A stretch of DNA of 64,000 nt, from positions 1,302,001 to 1,366,000 of the forward strand of contig CAWAWN010000001.1 in the NCBI GenBank assembly GCA_963785815.1, given 5' to 3'. The notes below the pieces were generated by a model. The model made no database searches, was not told the DNA's origin, and saw only the letters and a list, made by a program, of their open reading frames with translations. This stretch comes from UBA4742 sp963785815 (GTDB taxonomy: Bacteria > Actinomycetota > Acidimicrobiia > Acidimicrobiales > Acidimicrobilacustridaceae). The position numbers and the translations under genes are program-made. This document shows positions 1 to 9,738 of the stretch, piece after piece (within the stretch, counting starts at the first letter, position 1; every line of letters begins with the position of its first letter).

Positions 1-14
1 ACGGAGCCGCAACG

Positions 15-827
15 GTGAGCGACACCTCGCAGGGACCCGGCTGGTGGCAGGCATCCGATGGCAAGTGGTACCCGCCGGAGTCGGTCCCGTGGGCGGCGCC
101 CACCACCCCGCCGGTGACCCCGCCCGAGACCGCGCCCGAGACCCCGCCGGCGACGCCCGCCGAGACGGCACCGATGGCCGACCCCGTGGCCCCGTTCGGC
201 CAGACACCACCGGCCACCCCCTACGGCCAGACACCACCGGCCACCCCCTACGGGCAGGCGCCGGGGTCCACCCCCTACGGCCAGACACCACCGGCCACCC
301 CCTACGGGCAGGCGCCGGGGTCCACCCCCTACGGCCAGACACCGCCTGCCACCCCCTACGGGCAGGCGCCCGGGTCCACCCCCGCCGACCAACCCGGCTA
401 CGGCCAACCCGGCTACGGCCAACCCGTCTACGGGCAACCCGTCTACGGGCAACCCGCGTACGGGCAGGGCGGCTACGGCTACGGCTACGGACCGAACGGG
501 GCCTACCCGACGGCGGGCAAGACCAACGGCATGGCCATCGCCTCCCTGGTGTGCGGGATCCTGGGCTTCATCTGCTTCCTGGGGGCGGTCCTGGGCGGGG
601 TGGCCATCATCCTGGGCATCGGCGCCCGCCGGAAGATCAAGGAGTCCGGGGGCGCGGAGACCGGCGATGGCCTGGCCCTGGCCGGCATCATCATCGGCTC
701 CGTCTTCGTCGTCCTCCAGATCGGCTTGTTCGCCCTGGCGGTCGTGGGCAGCGGGAACAGCTCCAACACCAACAACAGCCTGGTCCGACCCCCGGCGGCC
801 GTGTCGGTGTGGGCGCCCGGGCCCTGA
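15..827 (+). CDS. DUF4190 membrane protein with Pro/Tyr/Gln repeats
   Basis: The protein (270 aa, GTG start only 14 bases into the window) begins with a short motif GWWQASDGKWYPPE, of the kind found at the N-terminus of many actinobacterial envelope proteins. A low-complexity region follows (about residues 30-155), made of TPPATPYGQ/APGSTPYGQ units and then GYGQP-type units. The C-terminal third (about 175-255) has two hydrophobic segments separated by a loop containing GIGARRKIKES, the DUF4190 layout. The low-complexity part is probably cytoplasmic or cell-wall spanning. The function of DUF4190 proteins is not established. It lies upstream of glyA in the same direction, with an 82-bp gap. 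Confidence 0.85.
   Translation: MSDTSQGPGWWQASDGKWYPPESVPWAAPTTPPVTPPETAPETPPATPAETAPMADPVAPFGQTPPATPYGQTPPATPYGQAPGSTPYGQTPPATPYGQAPGSTPYGQTPPATPYGQAPGSTPADQPGYGQPGYGQPVYGQPVYGQPAYGQGGYGYGYGPNGAYPTAGKTNGMAIASLVCGILGFICFLGAVLGGVAIILGIGARRKIKESGGAETGDGLALAGIIIGSVFVVLQIGLFALAVVGSGNSSNTNNSLVRPPAAVSVWAPGP
198..386 (+). repeat. 27-bp tandem repeat inside the DUF4190 gene
   Basis: Seven adjacent 27-bp units each encode GQTPPATPY or GQAPGSTPY. The order is T-T-A-T-A-T-A, so the later part is really a 54-bp higher-order unit. Near-identical DNA units suggest recent expansion and possible length variation between strains. Confidence 0.85.
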
Positions 828-909
828 CCCCGACGCGAGCGGCACCGATCGAGCCCCTCGGACCGAGCCGGTAGGCTGGGCCGCCCGAGTCCCGACCAGG
901 AGGCGAGCC

Positions 910-2196
910 GTGGCCGGCGCCGTGCCCGATCAACGAACCGACGAGCCCCCGCTGCGGGTGGTCGACCCACAGCTGGCCGAGCTCATCGACGACGAGGCCC
1001 GCCGCCAGCACGACACGCTCGGGCTCATCCCGTCGGAGAACTACGTGTCGCGCGCCGTGCTCGAGGCCACCGGAACGGTGCTGACCAACAAGTACTCCGA
1101 GGGCTACCCGGGCAAGCGCTACTACGAGGGCCAGCAGGTCATCGACCAGATCGAGCGGCTGGCCGTCGATCGGGCCCAGCGCCTCTTCGGCGTCGACCAC
1201 GCCAACGTGCAGCCCTACTCGGGCTCGCCCGCCAACCTGGCGGTGTACACCGCCTTCCTCGAGCCCGGCGACACCGTGATGGGCATGCACCTGTCCATGG
1301 GAGGCCACCTGACCCACGGCTGGAACGTCTCGGTGACCGGCAGGTGGTTCCGCAGCGTGCAGTACGGCGTGCGCCGCGACACCGGCCGGGTCGACCTCGA
1401 CCAGGTCCGCGAGCTGGCGCAGGCCGAGCGGCCCAAGCTCATGTTCTGCGGTGGCACCGCCATCCCCCGCACCATCGACTTCCCCGCCTTCGCCGAGATC
1501 GCCCGCGAGGTGGGAGCCGTGCTGGTGGCCGACATCGCCCACATCGCCGGCCTGGTGGCCGGGGGTGCCCACCCGTCGCCCGTCGGCCATGCCGACGTGA
1601 TCACCACCACCACCCACAAGACCCTGCGCGGCCCGCGGGGGGCGATGATCCTGTGCGACGACGCCCACGCCTCGGCCATCGACAAGGCCGTGTTCCCGGG
1701 TCTGCAGGGCGGTCCGCACAACCACACGACCGCCGCCATCGCCGCGTGCCTCCACGAGGCCGCCCAACCCGTGTTCGCCAAGTACGCCGAGCAGGTGGTG
1801 GCCAACGCCCAGGCCCTGGCCGAGGCGCTGGTCGAACGGGGCTTCGACCTGGTCAGCGGGGGCACCGACAACCACCTCATCCTGATCGACCTGACCAGCA
1901 AGGAGGTGCTGGGCAAGGCTGCGGCCAAGGCCCTCGACCGGGCCGGGCTCACGGCCAACTACAACACGGTTCCCTACGATCCCCGCAAGCCGTTCAACCC
2001 GTCCGGGTTGCGGCTGGGCACCCCGGCGGTGACCAGCCGGGGCATGGGACCCGAGGAGATGCGGCGCATCGCCGACTGGATGGACCGGGTGCTGAGCGCT
2101 CTGGCCGCCGACGACGAGTCCACCATCGCCCGGATCGGGGCCGAGGTGCGCGAGGTGGCCCACGCCTTCCCCGCCCCCGGCGTACCGGTCGACTGA
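910..2196 (+). CDS. glyA: Serine hydroxymethyltransferase
   Basis: This PLP enzyme interconverts serine and glycine with tetrahydrofolate and is the main source of one-carbon units. The 428-aa length is normal for bacterial SHMT. Visible hallmarks are GLIPSENYVS near the N-terminus, NKYSEGYPGKRYYEGQ for substrate and folate binding, and the PLP lysine in TTTTHKTLRGPRGG near residue 236. I chose the GTG at 910 because AGGAGG lies six bases upstream at 898-903; the frame is open further upstream but without a ribosome site. The downstream methyltransferase starts 35 bp after the stop, so the two may be cotranscribed. Confidence 0.95.
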   Translation: MAGAVPDQRTDEPPLRVVDPQLAELIDDEARRQHDTLGLIPSENYVSRAVLEATGTVLTNKYSEGYPGKRYYEGQQVIDQIERLAVDRAQRLFGVDHANVQPYSGSPANLAVYTAFLEPGDTVMGMHLSMGGHLTHGWNVSVTGRWFRSVQYGVRRDTGRVDLDQVRELAQAERPKLMFCGGTAIPRTIDFPAFAEIAREVGAVLVADIAHIAGLVAGGAHPSPVGHADVITTTTHKTLRGPRGAMILCDDAHASAIDKAVFPGLQGGPHNHTTAAIAACLHEAAQPVFAKYAEQVVANAQALAEALVERGFDLVSGGTDNHLILIDLTSKEVLGKAAAKALDRAGLTANYNTVPYDPRKPFNPSGLRLGTPAVTSRGMGPEEMRRIADWMDRVLSALAADDESTIARIGAEVREVAHAFPAPGVPVD

Positions 2197-2231
2197 CCTC
2201 GCCCGCCTGGGCGTACCGGCTCGCACCGTCC

Positions 2232-2924
2232 ATGTCCGACTTCGGCGACCACGTCACCAGCTACCAGCGCGAGGTCCGGGAGTCGGTGGCCTTCAGCGGC
2301 CAGGAAGCCACGTTCTTCCACCTGCGCAAGGCGGAGGCCCTCGTCGGGTTGGCCGACCGGCTGGTCGGCGACCCGCGCACGCTGCGGGCCCTGGACGTCG
2401 GCTGCGGGGTCGGCTCGATCGACCGCCACCTGGAGGGCCGCTTCGGCCTCCTCTGCGCGGTCGATCCGGTCCCCGGGGCGGTGGGGCGGGGGGCCGCCGA
2501 CAACCGGTGGGTCCGCTACCTGTCCGGCGACGGCCTGGAGCTGCCCTTCGCGGCCGGCACCTTCGACGTGGCCTTCGCGGTGTGCGTCGTCCACCACGTG
2601 CCGCCCGCCCACCGGGATGCCTTCGCCCGGGAGGTGGCCCGGGTCGTGCGTCCGGGTGGGGTGGTGGTGATCTTCGAGCACAACGCCCTGAACCCGCTCA
2701 CCCGGTTGGCCGTCAGCCGCTGCGAGTTCGACGAGGGGGTCGAGCTGTTGACCCGCCGGGCCACCACCCGCCTGCTGGCCGGCGCCGGCCTCGCGCCGGC
2801 CGAGGCCCGCGACCTGATCTTCACCCCCTTCGACCACGACTGGGCCCGGGCCCTGGACCAGGCGCTGGGCCGGCTGCCCCTCGGCGCCCAGCACTACGTG
2901 GCCGCCTGCCGGGTCGGCGCCTGA
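2232..2924 (+). CDS. Class I SAM-dependent methyltransferase
   Basis: The 230-aa protein has the Rossmann methyltransferase core: motif I ALDVGCGVGSIDRHL at about residues 54-68, an acidic loop near CAVDPVPGAV, and the post-motif DVAFAVCVVHHVPP. This is the Methyltransf_11/25 layout used for small molecules and lipids. The substrate is unknown. The ATG at 2232 is the first good start after the glyA stop. No biosynthetic partner genes are adjacent. Confidence 0.85.
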   Translation: MSDFGDHVTSYQREVRESVAFSGQEATFFHLRKAEALVGLADRLVGDPRTLRALDVGCGVGSIDRHLEGRFGLLCAVDPVPGAVGRGAADNRWVRYLSGDGLELPFAAGTFDVAFAVCVVHHVPPAHRDAFAREVARVVRPGGVVVIFEHNALNPLTRLAVSRCEFDEGVELLTRRATTRLLAGAGLAPAEARDLIFTPFDHDWARALDQALGRLPLGAQHYVAACRVGA

Positions 2925-2999
2925 AGAACCGCGAGCCCCCGGGCCTGCCCGGCCCCAAGGCTCTGGACGGAGCGGCCGGAATGGCGGGGGGTGGACGGG

Positions 3000-5135
3000 T
3001 CAGCCGGGCCGAGAAGCCGGGCAGGCGCTCGGGTCGAGCGGCCCGTGCAGGCGATACAGGCCGTTCGTGCCGGCCACCGGCGTCGCCGTCGGAGCGCCTC
3101 GGATCCAGGCCTGCCCTCGGATCCGGTCCTGCTGGGACGCGCCCAGGCCGCCGGTCACGTACACGTACTGGTAGTGCCCGGCGTCCACCACACGCCGCCA
3201 GGTGCGGCAGTCCTGGATGCTGCGGTAGCTGCCGTCCGCGCCCTGCAACCCCAGGACCTGCACGTGGTTGCTCAGGTCGCTGCCGGTCATCGGGTACTGG
3301 ATGATGCCGGACGCGCCGTACACGCCGATGCGCTGACCGTGCAGGTCACGGGCCCAGATGTAGGAGAGGAAGGGGTTGCGGTCGGTGGCGTAGCGGTTGC
3401 GCTGGTAGGCGGGTGTCACCACCAGACCGACCACCACCACGGCCACGACCACGCCGGCCGCCACCGCCCAGCGCCGGCGACGGAGGCCCTCGAGGTGGTC
3501 GCGGCCCAGCGCCAGGGCCACGCCCACGACCGCCACGACGACGCCCACCGCGAGGCCGAGAGCGCTGTCGGTGCCCCGGATGGCCGGGACGAACGACATC
3601 GACAGCACGTGGATGGGCCACAGCGTCGGGTTGAGCTGCAGGCTGGCCAGCAGCAGGACGTAGGCCGCGAGGATGGGGAGGCGGAGCGCCGGCCAGCGCA
3701 CGGCCACCGCGGGCAGGGCCACGAAGCCCAGCACGAGGGCGGTGGCCAGGTACCGCACGTTGACCCCGAAGTAGATGGGAGCGTTGGGCGGTCCGATGAT
3801 CTGGGGCGTGAAGACGTAGCCGATCAGGCTGGCCAGGGCCACGAAGGCCAGCAGCCGGTGGGCCCGCGTCGGGCCCCAGGCCAGCACGCCGACCATCCCG
3901 GCCACGGCCAGCCCGAGCAGGATCCACCACGCCCAGCTGAGCGAGCCGTCCAGGCCCGGCACGAGGTAGCGGCGCCACGTCGCGCCCTGGAACAGGTAGT
4001 GCGACACCGAGTTGATCACCGCCTGGCTGTCGCTGAGGTTGTGCAGCTGGAGCGGCCCGAACTTGATCCCCAGCGACGGCAGGGGGCTGCCGACGGCAAC
4101 GAGGTTGCGCAGGTACCAGAAGCTGCCGGTGACCGTGAGCCCGGCGACCCACACGCCCGTGCGCCGCCAGCGCACCGCCCGGGGTGCCGCCACCACCGCG
4201 CCGATGGTCAGGGCTCCCACCGGAGGGAGCATGGTGAACTTCGCGCCCAGCGCCCAGCCGGCGGCCAGGGCGGCCACCGCGTAGGCGGCCAGCGAGGCCT
4301 GCTCGCGCCGATGGGCCTCGACCAGGATGGCAAAGCAGCTCAGCAACATGGCGATGGACACCACGTCGGTGTAGGCACCGCCGGGCTGGGTGCCGACCAG
4401 CGACGGCGTGGCGAAGACGACGGCCACCCCGGCCAGTGTGAGGGGCGCCAGCCGGTAGCGCCGGCCGATGCACCAGCCGGCCACCAGGGCCAGCACCAAC
4501 CAGATCAGGTCGAGCAGCGGTGACAGCAGGTCGCCGCCGGTGGCCAAGATCCCCCACCCGTGGACGAGCTCGCCGTTGGCCGGGTAGAAGGCGGTGACGG
4601 CGTCGGAGTCGAAGTACTGCACGTGGGCCAGCGACCCGGTCTGCACCCACCGGGTGGCCATCGGCATGTGGTACCAGAGCGTGTCGATGGTGAGCATGCC
4701 GTAGTGGTAGGCGTCGATGACGCGGGGGGCCCAGTCCGCGACCAGCACGCCGACGACCACCGCGGTCACCACCGCCCCCCACCGGCCGAGCTGGGTCGGC
4801 GCCACGTCGTCGGACCCCTGGACGTGGGGGTCGGACGGAGCCGGGACCCCGTCGGCGGGAGGCGATCCCGGCCAGGACCGGCGAGCCCACCACCACTCGG
4901 CCGCCCCTGCCGCCACCAGCGCCAGCTCCATGGGCACCACCCGGTAGAGCCCGACCAGTCCGAGCAGCTCGGACACCACCACGAAGGTGGACAGCGCCAG
5001 CACCACCTCGACCAGCCGCGCCGGAACGCCGCGCCAGCCGAGCAACCGGCCGCCGAGCGCCCAGGCGCCCCCGACCAGCGGGACCAGCGCCACCACCAGC
5101 AGCACGGCACCGACCAGGACGCGACCGACCGTCAT
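3000..5135 (-). CDS. GT-C type polytopic membrane glycosyltransferase
   Basis: A 711-aa protein with about a dozen hydrophobic segments and a C-terminal soluble tail (about residues 600-711). After the second or third helix it carries DTLWYHMPMATRWVQTG followed by FDSDAVTAFYPANGELVHGW, which resembles the acidic catalytic loop and YPxNxEL motif of actinobacterial GT-C (polyprenyl-phosphate-sugar dependent) transferases. Donor and acceptor cannot be read from sequence. The predicted role is envelope or cell-surface glycan assembly at the outer face of the membrane. It is divergent from the DUF971 gene, and its neighbour on the other side is convergent. Confidence 0.7.
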   Translation of the reverse strand: MTVGRVLVGAVLLVVALVPLVGGAWALGGRLLGWRGVPARLVEVVLALSTFVVVSELLGLVGLYRVVPMELALVAAGAAEWWWARRSWPGSPPADGVPAPSDPHVQGSDDVAPTQLGRWGAVVTAVVVGVLVADWAPRVIDAYHYGMLTIDTLWYHMPMATRWVQTGSLAHVQYFDSDAVTAFYPANGELVHGWGILATGGDLLSPLLDLIWLVLALVAGWCIGRRYRLAPLTLAGVAVVFATPSLVGTQPGGAYTDVVSIAMLLSCFAILVEAHRREQASLAAYAVAALAAGWALGAKFTMLPPVGALTIGAVVAAPRAVRWRRTGVWVAGLTVTGSFWYLRNLVAVGSPLPSLGIKFGPLQLHNLSDSQAVINSVSHYLFQGATWRRYLVPGLDGSLSWAWWILLGLAVAGMVGVLAWGPTRAHRLLAFVALASLIGYVFTPQIIGPPNAPIYFGVNVRYLATALVLGFVALPAVAVRWPALRLPILAAYVLLLASLQLNPTLWPIHVLSMSFVPAIRGTDSALGLAVGVVVAVVGVALALGRDHLEGLRRRRWAVAAGVVVAVVVVGLVVTPAYQRNRYATDRNPFLSYIWARDLHGQRIGVYGASGIIQYPMTGSDLSNHVQVLGLQGADGSYRSIQDCRTWRRVVDAGHYQYVYVTGGLGASQQDRIRGQAWIRGAPTATPVAGTNGLYRLHGPLDPSACPASRPG

Positions 5136-5295
5136 CGGACTCCCGTTCCCAGACCGCTGCTCGTCAGGTCGTCCACTCCGCGCCGACGCCGCACCCTGGG
5201 CTCTCCAGGCCCCTGGAGACTAGCCAAGCCCCCCTACGCCCGCCGCTCCCGGGCGGCGCCGGCGGCCGAGTCACCCGGGCGTGCCAGCATGGTGC

Positions 5296-5643
5296 ATGGA
5301 CCCCCGCCTGACGGTCTCCGACATCACCGTGGATCGCGAGCAGGCCCTGGTCACCCTGGTGTTCGGCGACGGCGAGCGCGGGCAGCTCGGCTTCGAGGAG
5401 CTGCGGGTCAACTGCCCGTGTGCCACCTGCCGGGGGCGGCGCGACCAGGGCGAGGCCCCCTGGCCACCGGCGGGGACGCATCCGTCGCTGTCGGTGTCCG
5501 ACGCCCGTCTGGTGGGCGCGTGGGGTCTCGGCCTGACCTGGAGCGACGGGCACGCCACCGGCATCTATCCCTGGGAGTCGATGCGGCAGTGGTGCGATGC
5601 GGGTCGCCCGTCCTTCCAGGCCGATTCCGGGCGGGGCGCCTGA
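5296..5643 (+). CDS. DUF971 domain protein
   Basis: The 115-aa protein matches the DUF971 (gamma-butyrobetaine hydroxylase N-terminal-like) family. It has a beta-rich start, a CPCATCRGR cysteine motif around residues 37-45, and the C-terminal GLTWSDGHATGIYPWESMR typical of the family. The cysteines and nearby histidine could bind a metal. Stand-alone members are often linked to iron-sulfur cluster metabolism, which is family knowledge and not shown here. An in-frame upstream start exists at 5281; I prefer the ATG at 5296 because the family normally starts at this point. Confidence 0.8.
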   Translation: MDPRLTVSDITVDREQALVTLVFGDGERGQLGFEELRVNCPCATCRGRRDQGEAPWPPAGTHPSLSVSDARLVGAWGLGLTWSDGHATGIYPWESMRQWCDAGRPSFQADSGRGA

Positions 5644-5653
5644 CCGACGTCGA

Positions 5654-6013
5654 TCAGCTCGTGCCGAGCGAGCAGCTGCCGAGGGCGTCGGCGGGCCGGG
5701 ACCGCGGCTCGGCCACCACGAAGGCGGTGCTGGTCGAGCTGGCCTCGAGGGTCCGGCCGGCCGGATCGGCGGCCGAGCGCACCACCTGGTCGAGGCCGTC
5801 GCCCAGCCCCGAGAGCACGACCCGGTCGAACCACGTGGTGCGGGCCTGGAAGTAGCGGGCCATGGGGCTCGGGCCCAGATCGAGGTCGCCCACCACGTCG
5901 GCCTGCAACCGATCGTCGTCGGCCGGGCGCCCGAAGGTGGCGGGCTGGCGGGTCAACCGCAGCCGGTGGTGCGCCACCCGTCGGGCGGTGCTGGAGGCCT
6001 GGTCGGGTTGCAC
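5654..6013 (-). CDS. Truncated SAM methyltransferase (Ppm1/LCMT-like), possible remnant
   Basis: A 119-aa reading frame resembles only the N-terminal third of the roughly 290-aa leucine carboxyl methyltransferase-like family. It has SSTARRVAHHRLRL, ARTTWFDRVVLSGLGDGLDQ, and then would be expected to enter the GAGxDxR SAM-binding motif, which is absent. Either the gene is a 3'-deleted remnant or this is a chance-retained short protein. It has a GTG start and lies 82 bp downstream of the MMPL gene on the same strand. Confidence 0.45.
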   Translation of the reverse strand: MQPDQASSTARRVAHHRLRLTRQPATFGRPADDDRLQADVVGDLDLGPSPMARYFQARTTWFDRVVLSGLGDGLDQVVRSAADPAGRTLEASSTSTAFVVAEPRSRPADALGSCSLGTS

Positions 6014-6094
6014 GGCGACACCTGGGGATCGGGGCTGGAGGTCACCCCGAGCGCGGGGTCCGGCACCCAGTCTCTCGCCCGGCCGACGCCGGGG

Positions 6095-8354
6095 CTAGCC
6101 GACCGGCAGGGACTCGGGCGAGTCGGCCGGGGCGGGGGTCGGGGCGGGGGCAGTCGGCTGGGGCGGATCGATGTTGATGTGGGGAAGGATGCGGTCGAGC
6201 CAGCGCGGGCACCACCAGTTCAGCCGGCCGGCCAGCTCCATGGTGGCCGGCACCAGCACCATCCGCACCAGCGTGGCGTCGATGAACACGGCGGCGGCCA
6301 TACCCAACCCGATCATCTTCACGGTGGGCGACGGGTTGGTCACGAAGGCCAGGAAGACCGAGATCATGATGAGGGCGGCGGCGGTGATGACCCGGGCCGT
6401 GGCCGTCAGGCCGTTCACCACCGAGGTGTGGCTGTCACCGGTCCGGTCGTAGTCCTCCCGGATGCGGCTCAGCAGGAAGACCTCGTAGTCCATGGACAGG
6501 CCGAACAGGATGGCGAACATCATCACGGGCACGAAGGCCACGATGGGCACCGTCTCCTCGAGCCCGATGGCGCCCCGGCCCCAACCCCACTGGAAGATGG
6601 CCACGATCACGCCGTAGGCGGCACCGATGGACAAGACGTTCATGACCGCGGCCTTGAACGACACGAACAGCGACCGGAACACCATGGTCAGCAACACGAA
6701 GGCGGCCAGGATGACCCCGCCGATGAACGGGAAGAGCCGGGCCCGGATCAGGTTGGTCAGATCGATGGAGGTGGCGGTGGAGCCACCCACCAGCACCTGG
6801 TCGGCCGTGATCGTGCCCGAGGCCGTGACCCGGGGGATCACCTGCTGGCGAAGCGTGCGCACCAGGGCGGCGGTGGCCGGATCGGTGGGCGAGGTGGTGG
6901 GGGTGATCTGGGCGATGGCCACGGCTGCGTCCGGGGCCAGCAACGGCGGGCTGACCACCTTCACCCCCGGGGTGCTGGCCACTGCCGCGGCCAGGTGGTC
7001 GAGGTCGGTCTTCACGCCCGGATCGGTCTTGGGTGAGCTCGGCAGGCTGACCACGAGCAGGAGGGGCCCGTCGGCGCCGGGACCGAAGCCGCGGTCGATC
7101 AGCTCGTAGGCCTGGTGCTGGGTGGTGGACGAGGGCGCGCTGGCATCGGACGGGAAGCCGAGGTGGATCCGGAACAAGGGTGACGCCAGCACCAGCAGGA
7201 TGGCCAGGCTGACCAGGCAGTAGACGATGGGGCGGCGCGCCATCTGGGCCGCCCAGCGCCCGGACAGGGTCCGCGTGGTCGCGCCGCCCGGCTCGACTCC
7301 GGCGACCGCCTGCGCCCGTTGACGGGCGTGGGGCAGCGACCCGGCGAAGATGCACGGTCCCAGCGCGCCGAGGATGGCTGGCAACAGGGTGAGGGCGGCC
7401 ACCACGGTGACGGCCACGAACAGCGCAGCGCTGAAGCCCAGCGTGGTGATGTACGGGATGCGAACCAGGGCCAGGCCGCACAGGGCCAGGCAGACGGTGA
7501 TGGCGGCGAACAGCACCGCGGAGCCGGAGGTGGCCAGGGCCACGCCCGCGGCCCGCTCCGGGGACATCCCCCGGATCAGGTTCTGGCGGTGCCGGCTGAC
7601 GATGAACAGCGAGTAGTCGATGCCCACCCCCAGACCGATCATCGTGCCCAGGATGGGCGCCACCGTGCCGATGGTGACGTGGGCCTCGATGATCTGGAGC
7701 AGGAGGCTCGAGCAGCTGAGGGCGAACAGGGCCAGCGAGATCGGCACCAGCATGGAGACGGCCGACCCCAGGGCCACGAGCAGGATGACGACGGCGATGG
7801 CCAGCCCGATCTCGTCCGCGTGCTGGGAGATGGCGCTGGTGGGCGGACTCGAGCGCGTCGATCACCGCGCCGCCCATGCGCACCTGCAGGCCGGCGTCGG
7901 TGGCCGGGACGGCGGCCGCCCGCAGCCGATCGAGCGTGCCGGCCGGGAGGCGATCGGTGTCCTCCTTGAACACCACGGTGGCGAAGCCGATCGAGTGGTC
8001 CGGCGCCAGCGAGCTGGCGAACAGGGGGTTCGTGGGGTTGGTCACGGTGGCCACGCCGGGGATCTTCTCCAGCTCGGCCACGGTGCGGGCGATGGCGGCG
8101 GCGGTGGCCGGATCGGTGAGCGAGCCCGAGGGCGCGTGGAAGACCACCTGGGCGGTGGCGTCGTTGGCCGTGGGGAAGTCGTGGCTGAGCACGTCCACCG
8201 CCCGCTGGGACTCGGTGCCCGGGATGGTGAACACGTCCTTGGTGGTGCCGCCCGAGCGGCCGGCCACCACGCCGAGTACGACCAGCACCGCCACCCAGGC
8301 GCCGATCACCCACCAGTGGTGGTGGGCCGCGCCACGACCCAGTCGCTCCAGCAT
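6095..8354 (-). pseudogene. MMPL/RND-family transporter, frameshifted
   Basis: Two overlapping frames together encode a complete MMPL transporter of about 750 aa. The N-terminal frame gives the first transmembrane helix and a periplasmic porter domain (IPGTESQRAVDVL, then VFKEDTDRLPAG) up to VIDALES. The other frame continues with ISQHADEIGLAIAVVILLVA, helices 2-6 containing GLGVGIDYSLFIVSRHR, a second porter loop and helices 7-12 containing FGLSMDYEVFLLSRIRED. The switch lies near 7830-7856 and both halves are otherwise intact, so the lesion is a single-base change: either a recent frameshift or an assembly error. MMPL proteins export lipids or hydrophobic compounds. The divergent TetR genes are probable regulators. 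Confidence 0.8.
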
Positions 8355-8366
8355 CGGGTTCCCATC

Positions 8367-8380
8367 GGCCGGGACCGGCC
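8367..8380. promoter_or_regulatory. Palindrome GGCCGG-GA-CCGGCC, candidate operator
   Basis: A perfect 6-bp inverted repeat with a two-base spacer lies 12 bp upstream of the MMPL start, in the intergenic region shared with the divergent TetR gene. The position fits a TetR operator, but GC-rich palindromes are common in this genome and this is weak on its own. Confidence 0.3.
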
Positions 8381-8462
8381 AGGCTCAAGGGCCTAAGCTG
8401 CGACGAGTAGCCGGGGGCCACGCCGGCCGGACAGCCGAGCGGGCGGGGATGAAGGGAGCCGG

Positions 8463-9014
8463 GTGAGTCGCAGCCGGGGACGTCCGACCACCAACCAGGA
8501 CGCACCCCATGGTCCCGACGACGTGCGCGAGGCCCTCTTGCGCGCTGCCACCCAGCTCTTCGCCGAGCGCGGGGTGAGCCGGATCTCGGTCCGCGAGGTG
8601 GCCGCCACCGCCGGGGTCAACGTCGGGCTGGTGCATCGCTACGTGGGCACGAAGGACGACCTGGTCCGGGCCACCGTCCACTGGGCCAGCACCCACCTGT
8701 CGACCGACGCCGGCGAGGGGCCCGTGGCCCTGGGCGCCTACGAGCGCATCCTGGGACACCTCAGCCTGGAAGGCTACGACGTCGCCGACCTCGACCTCGA
8801 CTTCCCGCTCACCCGCCAGATGGTCGACGCCCTGGTGGCCGCCGGTGTCGACGACCGCCAGGCCCGCCTGCGGGCGGTGTGCAGCCTGACCCTGGCCGCC
8901 TGGCCCCTGCTGCGGCCGGTGGTGAGCATGGCCACCCAGCTCGACGCCGCCGACCAGCTGGCCGTGGACGAGGCCGTGGCCACCACCCGGGCCTGGATCG
9001 GTTCGGCATCGTGA
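8463..9014 (+). CDS. TetR/AcrR family transcriptional regulator
   Basis: The 183-aa protein has the N-terminal TetR helix-turn-helix: LLRAATQLFAERGVSRISVR, then VAATAGVNVGLVHRYVGTKD (about residues 22-60). The C-terminal ligand domain has no recognisable ligand signature. The GTG start follows AAGGGAG. It is divergent from the MMPL transporter and overlaps the next tetR by four bases (GTGA), so the two regulators are translated together. The likely role is local repression of the transporter, possibly as a pair with the next gene. Confidence 0.85.
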   Translation: MSRSRGRPTTNQDAPHGPDDVREALLRAATQLFAERGVSRISVREVAATAGVNVGLVHRYVGTKDDLVRATVHWASTHLSTDAGEGPVALGAYERILGHLSLEGYDVADLDLDFPLTRQMVDALVAAGVDDRQARLRAVCSLTLAAWPLLRPVVSMATQLDAADQLAVDEAVATTRAWIGSAS

Positions 9015-9667
9015 GCACCGCCGCCGAACCCCAGGCCGTGCGCGGCCGACCGCCCAAGCAACCGGGCGCGCCCCACGGCCGGGCCCAGGTCACGCCGGCG
9101 GTGATCGAGGCGGCCTCGGAGCTGTTCGCCACCCAGGGCATCGGCGGGGTGAGCGTGCGCCAGATCGCCCGCCAGGCCGGGGTGAACCCCGCCCTGGTGG
9201 CGCGCTACCTGGGTGACAAGGACGCGGTGGTCGACGCCGTGCTCGACCAGCTCCTGGCCCAGATCACCGGCCAGCTCGACCAGTTCCTGGCCACCTCGGG
9301 GTCGGACCAGCCGCCGGTTCCGCCCGAGGCCATGGACCGCTACATCCGCATCGCCACCCAGCTGGTGGTCGAGGAGGGTGACCTGCGCGGCCATCGGGCC
9401 GAGTTCCCCATCATCCGCCGGGTCATGGCCGCGCTGGTCAGCCGCGACGGCCTGAGCGAGGTCGAGGCCCGACGCCGGGGCGCCCAGATCTTCACCCTCG
9501 AGCTGGCGTCACGCCTGTTCGGGCCGGCGCTGCTGCACGCCGCCGGCCTCGGACCCGACGACGCCGACGACCTGATGGGGCTGGTCCACCAGGTCAGCGC
9601 CCGCATCGCCGCCGGCACCGCCCGCGACGAGCCCTTCCACTGGGCCGAGCCCACCTCGGCGTCGTAG
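9011..9667 (+). CDS. TetR/AcrR family transcriptional regulator
   Basis: The 218-aa protein has the HTH in IEAASELFATQGIGGVSVRQ and IARQAGVNPALVARYLGDKD at about residues 34-75. An unstructured N-terminal tail (GRPPKQPGAPHGR) resembles the AT-hook-like leader of the preceding regulator. The GTG start overlaps the upstream tetR stop as GTGA. Two adjacent TetR genes in one transcript are unusual; they probably arose by duplication, because the N-terminal layout is shared. The ligand is unknown. Confidence 0.85.
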   Translation: MSTAAEPQAVRGRPPKQPGAPHGRAQVTPAVIEAASELFATQGIGGVSVRQIARQAGVNPALVARYLGDKDAVVDAVLDQLLAQITGQLDQFLATSGSDQPPVPPEAMDRYIRIATQLVVEEGDLRGHRAEFPIIRRVMAALVSRDGLSEVEARRRGAQIFTLELASRLFGPALLHAAGLGPDDADDLMGLVHQVSARIAAGTARDEPFHWAEPTSAS

Positions 9668-9738
9668 CCCGGCGGCCCGACCAGCGGGCTGCCGGGTTGC
9701 GGGCGGGTTCGAGCGTGATCAGGAAGATCTCGGGGTGC

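Noticed and set aside
198..386. CRISPR-like array from regularly spaced repeats
   Set aside because: The units are adjacent 27-bp coding repeats with no spacers; no CRISPR array or cas gene was found in the window.
828..909. Glycine or THF riboswitch upstream of glyA
   Set aside because: The 82-bp leader is too short and has no matching motif.
691..2226. Long open frame antisense to glyA (and many similar long antisense frames)
   Set aside because: High-GC codon bias opens shadow frames; the translation is His/Gly/Val-rich low complexity without family features.
5597..7036. Long plus-strand frame across the methyltransferase remnant and MMPL gene
   Set aside because: Composition is typical of an antisense shadow; the minus strand has clear protein families.
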